A DNA stretch of 64,000 nt from Staphylotrichum longicolle (Eukaryota > Ascomycota > Sordariomycetes > Sordariales > Chaetomiaceae): positions 310,001 through 374,000 of the forward strand of contig JAHCVI010000001.1 of the NCBI GenBank assembly GCA_019096155.1, read 5' to 3'. The translations under genes and the position numbers were made by a program. How positions within the stretch are numbered: position 1 is the first letter of the stretch; each line of letters begins with the position of its first letter. The notes under the pieces were generated by a model. That model had not been told where the DNA came from, did not search any database, and saw only the letters and a program-made list of their open reading frames with translations. This document shows positions 34,177 to 45,573 of the stretch, one piece after another.

Positions 34177-36617
34177 ATGGCAGACAGCTACAAGCCGGCC
34201 CCGCTCGACGCCATTCGCGTCGCGACCAAGCCTCAACGGGTGCTCGCATGCCAGCTGTGCCAGCAGCGCAAGGTAAAGTGCGACCGCAAGTTCCCCTGCA
34301 CCAACTGCGTCCGGGGCAAGGCGCAATGCGTCCCGGCCACGCTCCTCCCTCGCCAGCGCCGCCGCAGGTTCCCGGAGCGGGAGCTGCTCGCCCGCATCCG
34401 CCACTACGAGGCCGTGCTGCAGCAGCACAAGATCAAGTTTGACCCGTTGCACCCGCCTGCCTCTGCCGGGACTCCGACAGAGAGCACCGCCGGGTCTCCC
34501 GAGACGTTGGTCGATCCAGGCACTCCAGACACCACCCGCACCGATGTGTCCGGCCAAGACAAGGCCACGAGGCCGAGAGCAATGTATGGTACTTCTAGGT
34601 CATGAATTGCATCTGGTGGCTGACTTTTGCAGTAACCTCTGGGACGCTGTGAATCACAAGGTATTGACCAACCCTGAGTGGCCCCTGAGTGGCCACTGAG
34701 TGACCCCTGACTCTCTGTGAGACTAACAAGATATTACAAGACCGTCGAGAGCGAGGATGAAGAAGACGACGACTTTGACGACGGGAATGAACTCCGGGTT
34801 TCCATCCTCAGAACCACGTGGGATCGCGCGTTCCGCGACGGCTCGGAAACCAGCTACCACCTGCTCTTTGGGTCTCCCGCGCGCAGCGTCGACCTGGCCC
34901 CCTTCCACCCCGACCAGGGAAAGATCTTCCGGCTCTGGCAAATCTACCTCGACAACGTGAACCCCCTGTTGAAAGTCACGCACGTTCCCACGCTTCAGGC
35001 GCGCATCGTCGACGCCATGGGCGACTTGTCCAACATCAGCGCGTCCTTGGAGGCTCTCCTGTTTGGCATCTACTGCGTCGCTATCCTGAGCATCTCCGAC
35101 GAGCAGTGTCGAACGCTGTTCGGGTCGCCAAAGAAGGAGGTCTTATCGGGGTACCAGTTTGCGTGTCGCCAGGCCCTGGTCAACTGCAACATCCTGCAGA
35201 CGAGTGACCGCGACGCGTTGACGGCCTTGTTCTTGAACCTCGTAAGCAAGCCCTCTTCTCTTTCGATTCTCTCGTATGTTGACGCGCACTCAGATTTCGG
35301 TCAGACTCGATACCGACCCTCGGTCTCTGTCCTCCACCCTCGCCGTGGCCATCCGCCTCGCCCAGGGCATGGGCTACCACAACGAGGCCAACAACGCCAA
35401 GGCGCCACCGCTCGAGGCCGAGATGCGCCGCAGGCTGTGGTGGGCGCTGGTCGTCTTCGATAACCGCATCTGCGAGATGCTCAACTACAAGACGGCCACC
35501 CTGGCGCCGACCTGGACCTGCGGCACGCCCCTCAACCTCAACGACTTTGAGCTGCTCCCGGAAACCAAGACCCTCCCGCCCGTCTCCGACCGGCCCACCG
35601 AGGCGCTCTTCGTCGTCCTCCGCAGCCAGCTCAGCGACCTCATCCGGCACTGCGCCTTCCACCTCGACTTCATCGACCCGCTCCTGTCCACCCTGGCCCA
35701 CGCCAAAACCGCCGCCGCCGGCGCCCCCCCGCCCGGCGCCCGCGAGCTCCTCGACCTGCAGCGCCGCATCGAAGACCACACCCTCGCCCTCTGCGACCCG
35801 GCCAACCCCCTCCACTTCATGACCCTCTGGACCACACGGGGCTACATCGCCCGCAACCTCCTCCTCGAGCACTGCTCCCGCCACGCCGCCGCCCCTGCCC
35901 CCGCTCCGCCAGACCACCAGCCCCTCCTCCCGGACCCGTCCGCCGGCCTCGCCCACCCTCCGCATGCTCGAGTGCGACACCCACCTCATGACCTCCCGCT
36001 CACCCAGGGCTACCGCTGGCACGCGCACTTCCACTTCCCCTTTCTCGCGTACACCTTCATCGTGCAGCACCTGCGCAAGCGGCGGATACCACCCCGCCGG
36101 AGCAGGTCGACGCGGCGTGGGTGGCCATGAGCGCCAACTTTGAGGCGCACGCGCTCGACGCCGCGGCCAAGGGACGAGGAGGGGGACGGGTACGAGGAGA
36201 GCCCGTTTTATGTGCTGTTTTCGAGGGTGGTGCTGCAGGCGTGGGACGGATGGGGAGGGAGGAGGGCATGAGGGGAAGGAGGTGCCGAGGATTGTGGGAG
36301 GATTCGCGCGGGGATGGAGAGGATGCGGGCGAGAGAAAAAGAAAGAGAGAGGGAGAGGGGAGGTGGAAATGGGGGTGGTGGGGTGGTCATGTGGGTGGGG
36401 AGATGGGCCAGCCTGGGCTGCCTCTTGCGGCGGCGGATGTGCCGATGGTGGGAGTGGGTGCGGAGGGGTCGGCGGGCAGCCGTTTGTGTCGCCGGCGTCG
36501 GGGGGGTATCTGGATATGCTGGCGGGCGACGCGGGGATGGAGTTTATGGATACGGGGGATGTGGGCCAGTTCTGGCCGACGATGGACTGGGGGATGATGC
36601 AGAAGCGGCGGTGGTAG
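34177..36617 (+). pseudogene. Zn2Cys6 transcription factor, frame-broken 3' third
   Basis: A nuclear DNA-binding regulator. Residues ~24-50 hold the full zinc cluster with exact C-x2-C-x6-C-x5-C-x2-C-x6-C spacing (CQLCQQRKVKCDRK, then C..C, C). A fungal-specific TF domain follows (FHPDQGKIFRLWQIYLDNV, VAIRLAQGMGYHNEA, MRRRLWWALVVFDNRICEM). Exons: 34177-34583; 34731 to the intron near 35243-35292; then the rest. From about 35950 on, coding similarity hops between frames. RMLECDTHLMTS is in frame +1, GYRWHAHFHFPFLAY is back in frame, DTTPPEQVDAAWVAMSANFE is in +2 and EESPFYVLFSRVVLQAWDG is in 0. The plausible C terminus (MEFMDTGDVGQFWP...MQKRRW) is in +1 and stops at 36617. Either mutation or base errors in GC-rich runs explain this. 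The DNA-binding domain itself is intact. Confidence 0.75.
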
Positions 36618-37200
36618 GTTTAGCACCCTGTATAGAGGTGGCCGTGGATGGCTACGAGGGTGGTTTGTCGGGGATTGTTTGTGCATTCGACAATGGAACC
36701 AGAATAAGGGGGCAAGGGAAACATCATGATGGCTATCATTCGTCCTGCGGCTTTATAAATGAGGCGGCCAGACTGCAAGGCTGGTGCCGGAAAGTTGAAT
36801 GCTTTGCCTTGCCAAGGCGCCGTCTGTTGAGCTCGGTCTTTCGGAACTAGCCGGGCTAGCCAACCGGCGAGAGAGGAAAGGGGCGGTGCTGACCCTCCCA
36901 CTATTATAGCGCAGCTGCATCAAGACACAACCGGAACTGTGAAGACAGGGCTGAGTGAGGCGCAAGCGGAGCCATGACAGCCTTGCCGGAGGCTCGGGCC
37001 CCATGGGATTTCACTTCCCATCCCGTCATCCAATCCATTAAATGAACAAACCCCTCAGGAGTCTGTCCACTGTCCGTCTGCCCACTTCAAGTCTTATGCC
37101 TCAGCACGAGAACAGCTGGGCAGCAATCTGATCTGCACTCAATATCACCTGGCCTTCAAGTGCTTCCCACACTCGAGAAATTCACCTAGTACACACGGAC
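36618..37200. other. Intergenic
   Basis: 3' flank of the regulator gene and promoter region of the HET gene at 37201. No gene is seen. Confidence 0.5.
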
Positions 37201-38835
37201 ATGCGCCTCATAAACACCTCGACCCTCGCACTCCAAGAATTTCACAACCCAACCTCTACCCCGGCCTACGCAATCCTCTCCCACACCTGGTCTGAAAACC
37301 CCGCGCTTGAGGTCACCTTCCAGCAGTTCATCGCCCCGCCGCACACCTCCCTGGCTGAAAACCCAGGCTTCGCCAAGATCACGCAGACATGTCTCCTCGC
37401 TCGTGAGAAGGGACTGGACTGGGCGTGGGTGGACACCTGCTGCATCGACAAGAGCAGCAGCGCCGAGCTGACGGAAGCGATCAACTCCATGTGGCGGTGG
37501 TATGCCGGGGCGGAGGTTTGCTTCGCGTTCTTGGAGGATTGGGAGGACGACTCTGGGGCTGAGGAGCCCCCAATGACAGAGACGACCGACGAGCGCGTCG
37601 CCCAGTTCGCGCGCTGCCGCTGGTTCACGCGCGGCTGGACGCTGCAAGAGCTGATCGCGCCGTGCCGGGTCGAGTTTTACAACCGGCGCTGGGCCTACTG
37701 CGGCGACAAGTCCTCGCTCATCACCATCCTCTCCGGCATCACTCGCATCTGCACCAACGTGCTGGCGTCTGCCGACGGCCTGCCCACGGTCCCCGTGGCT
37801 CAGCGCATGTCATGGGCGGCCAGACGCCGAACCACCCGTCTCGAAGACGCCGCCTACTGCCTTCTGGGGATCTTCGGCATCAACATGCCGCTGCTCTACG
37901 GCGAGGGTGACAAGGCGTTTATCCGGTTGCAGGAGGAGATTATCAAGGAGTCCAACGACCTGACCCTCTTCGCGTGGGTCGCGCAGCCCGACCGAGCGGC
38001 GGCACAGGTCTACTGGGGTATTCTCGCCCCGTCCCCCAGGGAGTTCGAGTTTTGCGACGAAATCGAAACGCGGGTCGACCCGATGCACGCCAACGAATGC
38101 ACCATCACGAGCAAGGGCGTGCGAGTGACCCCGGTCCATGGAGGCGGTTTGCGGATTGGGACGGGTAAGAATCGGGGCGGAACCTATGGGATGAGCTTGC
38201 ACTGCTACGCGCGGAACTCGCCTAGGCAAGCGGATCTGGGCATCAGCCTGCAGCAGCTGGGATGTGATGTCTACACGCGCGTGCGGCCGGACGTGGTCTA
38301 CAACATGCCGCCCAGATCAGACCAAGACAAGGCCAGGGTGTTTTACGTGAGCAAGACGGTGTCGCCTTCGAGGTCGGTCATGATGCGGGCGAGCATAGGA
38401 CAGGCGATCAGCTTGTCGAGGGCGCTGGAGGTACTGAGCTACGAGTATGGCATCCGGCCGGCGCGGTCGGGGGCGTTTTGGCCAGAGGGGCATTGGGACG
38501 GGCAGCGACGAGTGTTTCTGACCAAGGGGGTGGGGGACTTTCAGTGCTACGTCAAGCTGATTAACGAGTCTCTGGGCGGAAAGCAGATGTTGCTGATGTG
38601 TTCGATGGTGAGGGAGGGCGGAGACACGGTCGGGGTGGAAGTCCGGATTACCGATTACCGGTGGGAAAGGGAATCAGTCCTGAAACAGGTTGTGCGATGG
38701 GGGGTAAGACGGACGTCACTGCGGAGACCTCCGCCTCGGCCGGCGGGAGAGGCGATACTGGAGGTCTTGGATGGCGAAGGCTTTGCAGATGGTCAACCTG
38801 TGTTCGTGGTTAAGGTCCACCGGCGGCGCCCGTGA
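37201..38835 (+). CDS. HET-domain protein 1
   Basis: A heterokaryon-incompatibility-type protein, 544 residues, intronless. The HET domain occupies residues ~1-250: MRLINTSTLALQEF, YAILSHTW, WAWVDTCCIDKSSSAELTEAIN, RWFTRGWTLQELIAP and RRTTRLEDAAYCLLGIFGIN...YGEGDKAFIRLQEEI. No NACHT, WD40 or ankyrin domain follows. The C-terminal ~290 residues resemble the HET domain's usual uncharacterised extension (LFAWVAQPD onward). The family triggers cell death upon non-self recognition in some species; most members have unknown specificity. It reads intact. A related gene with a nonsense codon lies at 53141-55221. Confidence 0.9.
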   Translation: MRLINTSTLALQEFHNPTSTPAYAILSHTWSENPALEVTFQQFIAPPHTSLAENPGFAKITQTCLLAREKGLDWAWVDTCCIDKSSSAELTEAINSMWRWYAGAEVCFAFLEDWEDDSGAEEPPMTETTDERVAQFARCRWFTRGWTLQELIAPCRVEFYNRRWAYCGDKSSLITILSGITRICTNVLASADGLPTVPVAQRMSWAARRRTTRLEDAAYCLLGIFGINMPLLYGEGDKAFIRLQEEIIKESNDLTLFAWVAQPDRAAAQVYWGILAPSPREFEFCDEIETRVDPMHANECTITSKGVRVTPVHGGGLRIGTGKNRGGTYGMSLHCYARNSPRQADLGISLQQLGCDVYTRVRPDVVYNMPPRSDQDKARVFYVSKTVSPSRSVMMRASIGQAISLSRALEVLSYEYGIRPARSGAFWPEGHWDGQRRVFLTKGVGDFQCYVKLINESLGGKQMLLMCSMVREGGDTVGVEVRITDYRWERESVLKQVVRWGVRRTSLRRPPPRPAGEAILEVLDGEGFADGQPVFVVKVHRRRP

Positions 38836-38931
38836 AGTCGTGTGTCTTGAACGGTTTTAGTACAGGTCACGGCCAGCCTCCTGTCGGGATTTATGCATGT
38901 TGCTGGGAGATGCGCCAGTACTTGACCAGCC

Positions 38932-39333
38932 GTGGATGGATACTCTAAAGCATGCTGCACTGGAAAACCCACGGCGCAAGACACTAGCAGGAGGACTTCC
39001 TCGACGGGGGGCGCTCTCCCTTCAAGAGTTGCCTCCACGGCTGACGAGGTTCGAGTCGACGAGTGTTTTGAGGTCGAGGATATTCGGAACGGGCGACAGG
39101 GAGAAGAGGGGGCGGAGTACCTGGTCAAGTGGGCAGGGTATGGACACAAACACAATACTTGGGAACCCGCTGTGCATCTCGAACAATACCTTACTTATTT
39201 TCAGATTCTTGCAGCAATTTCACCAGAGGAAGGGATTGCCCACACCCTCTTGGTTGTAAAAACACAATTGTCATTGACGAAGATAAAACCGCTGGTAGAT
39301 TGCTGGTCTCCAGAACTGTTCAAAGCGTCATAA
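38932..39333 (+). pseudogene. Chromodomain fragment
   Basis: This open frame has no ATG at its 5' end but encodes a chromodomain-like core: CFEVEDIRNGR, EYLVKWAGYGHKHNTWEP and HLEQYL. The aromatic-cage-type positions (F/Y...W...NTWEP) are kept. Such domains occur in heterochromatin proteins and at the C terminus of Ty3/gypsy chromovirus integrases. No reverse transcriptase, integrase core or LTR is seen here, so the source is open. It sits 100 bp downstream of the HET gene and just upstream of a kinase remnant, suggesting a patchwork of gene debris. Confidence 0.5.
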
Positions 39334-39389
39334 TTACTGTCGCTGGAGATACCGGTTTGATCTTTGGCGGGAGGGGTGCACAGTAGGAC

Positions 39390-39841
39390 ATGTTCTGGAC
39401 TGGAGTAGGACGGGCAGGTGTGCTGATGTTGGACCAGATATACAGCTTGGTGATCGGAGCGAGGCCGTTTCAATATCTCGGGGACCTGGACGTCCTGGTG
39501 GCGCAAATGATTCACTTTGTGGAGGATCTGCCTGCGGAGTGGCAGCCGGAGTGGAAACGGATGAAGGAGCAGGTGGGCGGGAAGTGGAATGACATCCCAG
39601 GTCAGCATCTTCACAAGTGTCTTTGTCAAGTTTGATATTTCTGACGTTCAATCGACCAGACTCCATGCCGGGCCGATCCAAACTGGAAGAAAGATTCGAG
39701 AGATGGGTCACCGAACACAGCCTGCAGCCTCTACTACGTATCATTCAGGGGCTGATGCGGTTCCGGCCGGAGGACCGCATTTCGGCTGAGGAGGCCTTGA
39801 CACTGCTGGACGACTCAGGCCAACAAGCGAGGAAACATTAA
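39390..39841 (+). pseudogene. SRPK-like kinase C-lobe remnant
   Basis: Two exon-like blocks, 39390-39600 and 39660-39841, join in frame across a GT..AG intron (39601-39659). They encode the end of a kinase C-lobe: DQIYSLVIGARPFQYLGD (weakened D-x-W helix F), FVEDLPAEWQPEWKRM and LLRIIQGLMRFRPEDRISAEEAL, the last being the conserved subdomain XI Arg/Pro segment. The N-lobe, HRD/HGD and DFG regions are absent upstream. The remnant resembles the SRPK-like group to which 13501-15399 belongs, but it is not a close copy of it. Confidence 0.6.
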
Positions 39842-40059
39842 TGAGAACGACGACCGGCCTCGAACGGTCAACACTTCTGTTAGGCCAATCCATGAGCGCC
39901 AACTCAGCAGAAGCACATCAACACATGATTGGATTGCCCGGGCAGGACGACGGCGGCATTGACGCCATGGCCTGGTGAACGTTGTGGGCTGTATCTAAAG
40001 GGACGAGCCTTGAAAGCTTCGTTAATTATCTGAAAGAGTATGCCCCGCCCGTAATCACC

Positions 40060-42779
40060 TCAAGGGTAGGTAAAGGCACCGCCGCACAAGGCCTGGGCAG
40101 CCGCAGCCGCGTTCGCGCCGTTTGCACCCGCCAAGGCATCGACCTTGGTCTTGATCTCCTGCGGCAGCGCCGCGTAGTCGGCCGCGTTGGCAGGGTCGAC
40201 CAGGAACGCGGCCGAGTCGACGAGCTGCTTCTGGAGCTTCGCGATGCCGTCGGCCCACAGCTTGGTGAACCAGGCCCTGTGCTCGGCCTGGTAGCTGACC
40301 AGGCCGTTGGGCTTGGGCATCGCGGGGTCGGCGTCGATCCGGGCCATGAGCGCGTCCATGGCCCGGATCGAGTTCATCAGCCGGTCCTGCACGGCGGGAT
40401 ACTCCATGTACCCGCAGGTCGCGACCATGCGGCCCAGCTCGCAGACGCCGTCGTGCACCGAGTACTTGTTGTTGCTGGTCACGTCGTACCGGGTGTCGAT
40501 GCTGGTGACGCCGGGGGCGAAGATCTTGCACGCTGGCCGTCAACACCAGAACGAAAAAGAAAAGGAGAGGGTGGAGAAGGGGGGCTTACCCTATACTTGA
40601 TGCCGTTCTCGTGAAGCGGGAACAGCGTCATTCTGTCTTTGTAGGTCTGGGGTGTGCCGAGGCAGTTCAGCATGTCCTGGGTGTACCCGCTGCGCTGGCC
40701 GATGGAGAAGGCGGTGGCGATGGCGTCGCAGCCGCCGGCGGCGTTGAAGTACTTGCCCTGCAGGTGGTCGAGGAAGTCGCGCACCCAACTGCCCTCGTAG
40801 ACGTGCTCGGTGCTCCACGTCTCGCCGCCAAACAGGTCGTTGTCGTCGGTCCCCTCGGTCACGACCCAGTTGTCGGGCTTGCAGGCGTCGATGCTGCTCG
40901 GGTTGGCGCAGCCGTCGATGCCGACCTTCATGATGGGCACGGTGACGGCGGCGTCGCCCCACTCCTCAATCTTGGAGGGCCCCGGGTACGGCCGGAGCTT
41001 GATCTTGTACTTTGAGTGGATCTGCGCGTTCTTATCCTTGGGGTCGCACTTGAGGTTGTAGTAGTCGAAGTCGTCGGCGCGTTTCTCGAGCTGGGCGCGG
41101 ACCTCCAGGGCACGCCTCGAGGCGGCAAGGTCGTCATCGTCCTCCTCGCCGTCCTCGGGGATGCCGGGATCGACCTCCATCTCGTTGTCGTACCAGTCCT
41201 GCATTGGCCCGTCCATCAGGGGGATGCAGGAGCCCGCGGGGGGGCTGCCCCAGGCGAGGCAGATCTCGGGGAGCTCGACGACGTCGTAGTTCTTGTAGAG
41301 CTCCGTGTCGAAGAAGACGTCCTTCTTGCCGTTGATCTCCTTGTAGGCCTCGAGGCCGATGACGGCACCGACGTCGACGTCGAGCGAGAAGCCGTAAGGG
41401 GCGCCGCCGGCCTCGCAGAAGCCGCCGGACTCGTAGCCGACCTCGGCCTCGATGGTGAGCGGCACCTCGACGTACACGTCGGCCGTGACGCCGTCCTCGT
41501 CGAGCACCTCGAGCTCCACGGCCACGGCGACCTTGCCGTAGATGCGGCCCTTGGCCGTGATGGTGCCCTCCTCCAGCGTCGGCGGCTGGACGTGGAACTG
41601 GGGCACCCAGCCTTCGAGCCTGAACTTGTCGTCGGAGAGGATGTCGACCTCGGCGATGGACGAGTCGGGGATGTCGAGCGAGGCGCCCGCCGTGACGGTG
41701 GCCGAGCCCGAGATGGACGTGAGCTCGTAGCCGGCCAGCAGCTTGGCCGTGGGGCCAAAGGTCAGCACGCCGGGGATCCGCCAGCCCGAGGGCAGCGGGA
41801 TGGTGAGCAGCTCAAACTCCTGGCTGGCCCAGTCCTTGCCCTCAAAGTTGTACGAGCCCTTCATGCGGGCCTCGAGGTTGACGCCCACGCCGAGGTCGAT
41901 GGGTCGCGCCGAGATGACGAGGTGGTCGAGCCCGCCAAAGATGCTGCCCTCGATGTGGCCCGAGAACTCGATCCCGCCCGTGACGCCGCACTCGACGCAG
42001 GCGACGGTAAAGGTCGTGGCGCCCCAAGTCTGGTTGATGAAGGTGCGCGGCCAGGTCGAGGCCAGGTTCAGGGTGAAGGCGCCCCCGACGTCCCAGCGCT
42101 TGGCCACGCCGTCGTTGGTGGACTTGGGGTTGCCGTTCCAGGGGGGGCCATTGGTCCAGTTGGCCGTCGGGACCGTGCCAAAGTCGAGGAAGTAGTTGCT
42201 GGCGACGCTCTTCCACGTCGTCCGCCGCGCGTTCAGGAAGATGGTCCTGTTGCTGTCGATGTAGCTGGCGTGGTTGACGATCCACGGCTCGGCCGACGAG
42301 TTGGCACCGCACTTCTCCGTGTCGAGCACGATGACGAAGGACCGCATGTCGTTGTAGTTGGCCCACTCCCACTCCTTCCTGGCGGCGTTGAAGGTGCCGT
42401 AGTTCTTGAACTGCAGCATCATGTTCTCGGCGCAGCGCGCCTGCTCGAGGTGCTTCACGAACCTGGCCATGTCGATGATGCGCTGCTCCTGCGGGACGTA
42501 GGTGACGAGGGACACGATGGTGGAATGGTTGGCGCCGGGACCCCAGGGGCCGGTGCTCCAGAGCATCTGCTCGGAGCCGGTGAGGGTGACGTTGCCGATC
42601 ACTTCCGGGTCATCCTTGTTCTGTCTCTTCTCGACGGGCTCGGGTTCCTGCATGTGCGGATCCCACATGTAGCGCGGGATGGGCACGAGATCGACGTAGT
42701 CTCCCGTGCCGGATCCGGCGACGGCTCCGCAGAGCCCGGAGAAGGCCGACGCCAGCACGAGTGCTCGCATGGCGACCAT
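40060..42779 (-). CDS. Large secreted protein, 884 aa, unknown family
   Basis: Two exons (40590-42779 and 40060-40524) encode 884 residues. The 65-nt intron uses GTAAGC and an unusual GCAAG acceptor, which is the only one that keeps frame with the conserved-looking downstream block. A signal peptide is clear (MRALVLASAFSGLCGAVAG). Many N-x-S/T sites and Kex2-like KR sites (VEKRQN, LEKRAD) are present. The middle consists of beta-rich repeats with Gly/Val and paired Cys (FTVACVECGVTGGIEF, LLTIPLPSGWRIPGVLTFGP). An acidic Asp/Glu stretch near residue 590 separates a C-terminal cysteine-containing domain. Similar proteins are widespread in ascomycetes as uncharacterised secreted proteins. No catalytic motif was recognised. 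Cell wall or extracellular location is inferred. Confidence 0.8.
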
Positions 42780-45078
42780 GGTCGATCCAAGCTATCAAAG
42801 AGTGAAGCAAGTCTCGGCCCAAGGACGACACCGTTGAGGTCTGGATGAGGAATGCTGGGCACGTCTTCTGCTTCATGTCTACCTTACTTATACTCGAAGG
42901 TGCGTGCTTCATCCTCACCAGGACCAACATCACGCCGACCAGACCCCAGGATGACAATGGCCGCCATCATCCCCGCGTTTGCGAGTCGAGGCTAGCTCAC
43001 CACACGACGACATCTCAGACTGTAGTTAGTCTAGAACTATGACATGTAGCGGGGAGGTTTGCACCACCAGTGGAACCCCAAAGAGATTCGGAAATTACAC
43101 CTCGCCTTGGCTCCTCGACCAGCTGCCTGATAGGGGTTCGCAAGTGAACCAGGTCCCCGGGTCTAGCGTGCTGTTTGGCAGCCTAACACACATGGCGGAA
43201 TGCTCCTGTAGCATTCCGCCGTCGTCAAACCACTTCTCCGCCTCACTCTCCCAATGGCCAGCCATCATACCATCACTCGTTGGCATTTGCTTACGCCGAG
43301 GTCGAGATTCAGTGCCCGTGGCTGCGAAGCGCGGCCCCTTGCTGCATGTCCCTTGCAGATGGCACCTCTGCACATCGTTCTCGTTTCTCCCCTCCTCCCC
43401 CCAGGCTCCAAACCCACACACACTCGGGCAAAATGAACGGAGGTGACTCCCGCAAATAAAAAGTCGCCATCACCTTGACATCCAACAACTCAGTCCTCGA
43501 CCCTCTCCTCATCTTGGTGGGTCGCCGAAACGCCTAAATCGGGGAACTGTTATCTCCGACCAGGACCTCTTCCCCCGCGAACATGCAAGTTTGAAACATC
43601 TCCCAGGATTGGCAATGTCACCTCAGAACAACAAAGCTGTACTGTTTCCATTTTTAGACCAGGTTCCCCTTTTCTTCTCTCCTCCATCATTGAATTATTC
43701 GCTTTTCTTTCCATTGATCTCTGCACATTCATCGTCGCCGTTCAGGGGCACAACACACACGCATAGATAGGTAGGTAGCTTAGCTGTTTGTGCCGATTTA
43801 AGTAGGTGTATAGACATATACCCAGTACCTAGGTCACCCCTTTTACCAGGCTCTCACTTCCCTCGGGCTAGGGGCTCCGAGTGTATAAGGTTTGGTAGGT
43901 ACCTTACCTATTGACGCCCTGAAGTTGCTATGTATAGAAGCACAGAGCGGGGTTTGATGATTTGCTCAACAGACGCCAAAGAAGAAAAGCATGGTGGCTT
44001 ACACACTCTGCATCCTTGTCTTTGAGATGTAGCTTCAATACCTAGCTAACCCAGGTGGGCAGGTAGTTGGGGTATTTGCCTTGGCAATACCGGAGGCGGA
44101 CCGAGAGACCGGTGGTCGTCTCCCTTGGCAGCCACTCTGATCTGTTCCCCAATCAAGCAACCCTCCGGATCTTAGACCTGGGCTACGGTGCTAGCATCTA
44201 GGGCATCAACATGGTTGAGTAGGTCCCGTGACTTCGTATTAGTCTACGAGCAGAATATACCACAAGTTGAAGTTACCACTGGCGCTAAAGTCACGGCAAG
44301 TTGAAGTTACCGCAGGCTGAAGCTACCAGGAAAATCTCGCCCACAGTGAGTGGCAGTCAGACGCCGTACTACCATACTAATTCGGATTTGTCATACAATG
44401 GCAGTTGATCATACAACTTTGAGACTCTGCGCGGATCCAGATAGTGTTAAGCACACAGGAGATGGTTGAGTGAGATATGGGTTTACTGGAGTGTCGCAGG
44501 GTTAGGCGCTGATGCTCCTGGAGATTGCAAGTCGACTGCGACAGGAGTGGCAGTCGGAACGATGACCATGGAGGGTAAAACCGGCCGAGACGAGAAGCAT
44601 AAATTCTTACGAAACTGCTTGTAGCGACACTGCTGTCGTTATACCGTCGTTTGTTCTCATCGTGGATGTAGTTCTGCCATCTTTTAACCTGCAGCCGCTA
44701 GGGCGGACGCCTGTAGCGGATTTTGTTTGGCTCTGACTGCATGTTGAATTTTTAACATCGCTGTCGATTTGTGGACGTCTTTGTTATCGCAGCCAATATC
44801 AAGGCATTCTTATTCCCCTATTCTTTGTCGTCGTCGTCGTCAAAGCCATTAAGCTCTTGTAGGCGTTGTTGAGTCGTTGCCCCAGCTCACAACTCCACCC
44901 CTGAACGGCGCCCCTCGGCATTCGGGATCCGCCTCCCTACCACTGTCCTGAGAAAGGAAATCCACCTCCATATCCACAACACAAATATCAGACTTTTCTC
45001 TCCCAAATAAAACTCTTCTTCCCACCCCGGTATCCCAACAATCCCTGTCGGAAACCACACACGAGATTGCAAACAAAA
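42780..45078. other. Long gene-poor region
   Basis: No gene is supported. The stretch 43740-44850 is stop-rich in all frames with short near-repeats (AAGTTGAAGTTACC / AGGCTGAAGCTACC near 44265-44325). No transposon ORF, LTR or RNA gene is seen before the tRNA. Confidence 0.5.
42887..42892 (-). promoter_or_regulatory. TATA-like element
   Basis: TATAAG on the minus strand, 108 bp upstream of ATG 42779. It may serve the secreted-protein gene. Confidence 0.35.
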
Positions 45079-45160
45079 TCGGGTATGGTGTAGCGGTAAC
45101 ATCGATGACTCTCACTTCCAAGTGCCTCATCAGCCCGGGGTTCGACTCCCCGTATCCGAG
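45079..45160 (+). tRNA. tRNA-Glu (anticodon CTC) with 11-nt intron
   Basis: A full cloverleaf can be drawn. The acceptor stem is TCGGGTA/TATCCGA (one G-T pair) and the discriminator is G. The D arm lies around GTGTAGCGGTAACAT. The anticodon stem is GATGA/TCATC. The T arm is CGGGG-TTCGACT-CCCCG. The anticodon loop reads CTCTCAC once an 11-nt intron (CTTCCAAGTGC) one base 3' of the anticodon is removed, the canonical eukaryotic position. A pyrimidine run (ATTCCTTTTG) follows and may act as the Pol III stop. Open frames crossing this region are chance. Confidence 0.9.
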
Positions 45161-45573
45161 ATTCCTTTTGCTTGGGACTTGGGGGTGACTTGTACTTTTG
45201 TGTAGGGGTGGCCCCGATTGTGTTCTGAGAGTTTCCGGGACGTCGGACGGTGCACCTGTTTCTGTGGGTGTGAGACCACAGGGTTGCGCACATGCAGCTT
45301 CATATGGCAGACACACAGATTGGTTCGGAGAATTTCTGACTTTGTTTTTGATGGCGAGCCATGTTACGTCGTACAGCATGGGAATTACCGACTTCCGGGA
45401 AGGGGTAGCGGTGGTGACGGGTCAGAGTTGACGTCGTGCAAGGAGAGGCAGGGCCGGGCGGCGAGAAACAGGGACATGTTTTAAATGTTCTGTTTCGACA
45501 GTAACACAGACCCCGTGCAGGGACAGCCGGTTGATACATCATAACATCATAATCATTAACTCTCTACCCGTTA
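45161..45573. other. Intergenic
   Basis: Between the tRNA gene and the 3' end of the HPP gene. No gene is seen. Confidence 0.5.

Noticed and set aside
34584..34730. Small internal exon (NLWDAVNHK) in the Zn2Cys6 gene
   Set aside because: Its phase does not join to the downstream frame; direct splicing 34583 to 34731 keeps the frame.
41016..42848. 610-codon open frame on the + strand
   Set aside because: It mirrors the GC-rich secreted-protein gene on the other strand and has only Val/Leu/Asp/Gly-biased sequence with no domain.
44849..45379. Minus-strand 176-codon frame across the tRNA
   Set aside because: It reads through the antisense of a well-folded tRNA and shows no family features.
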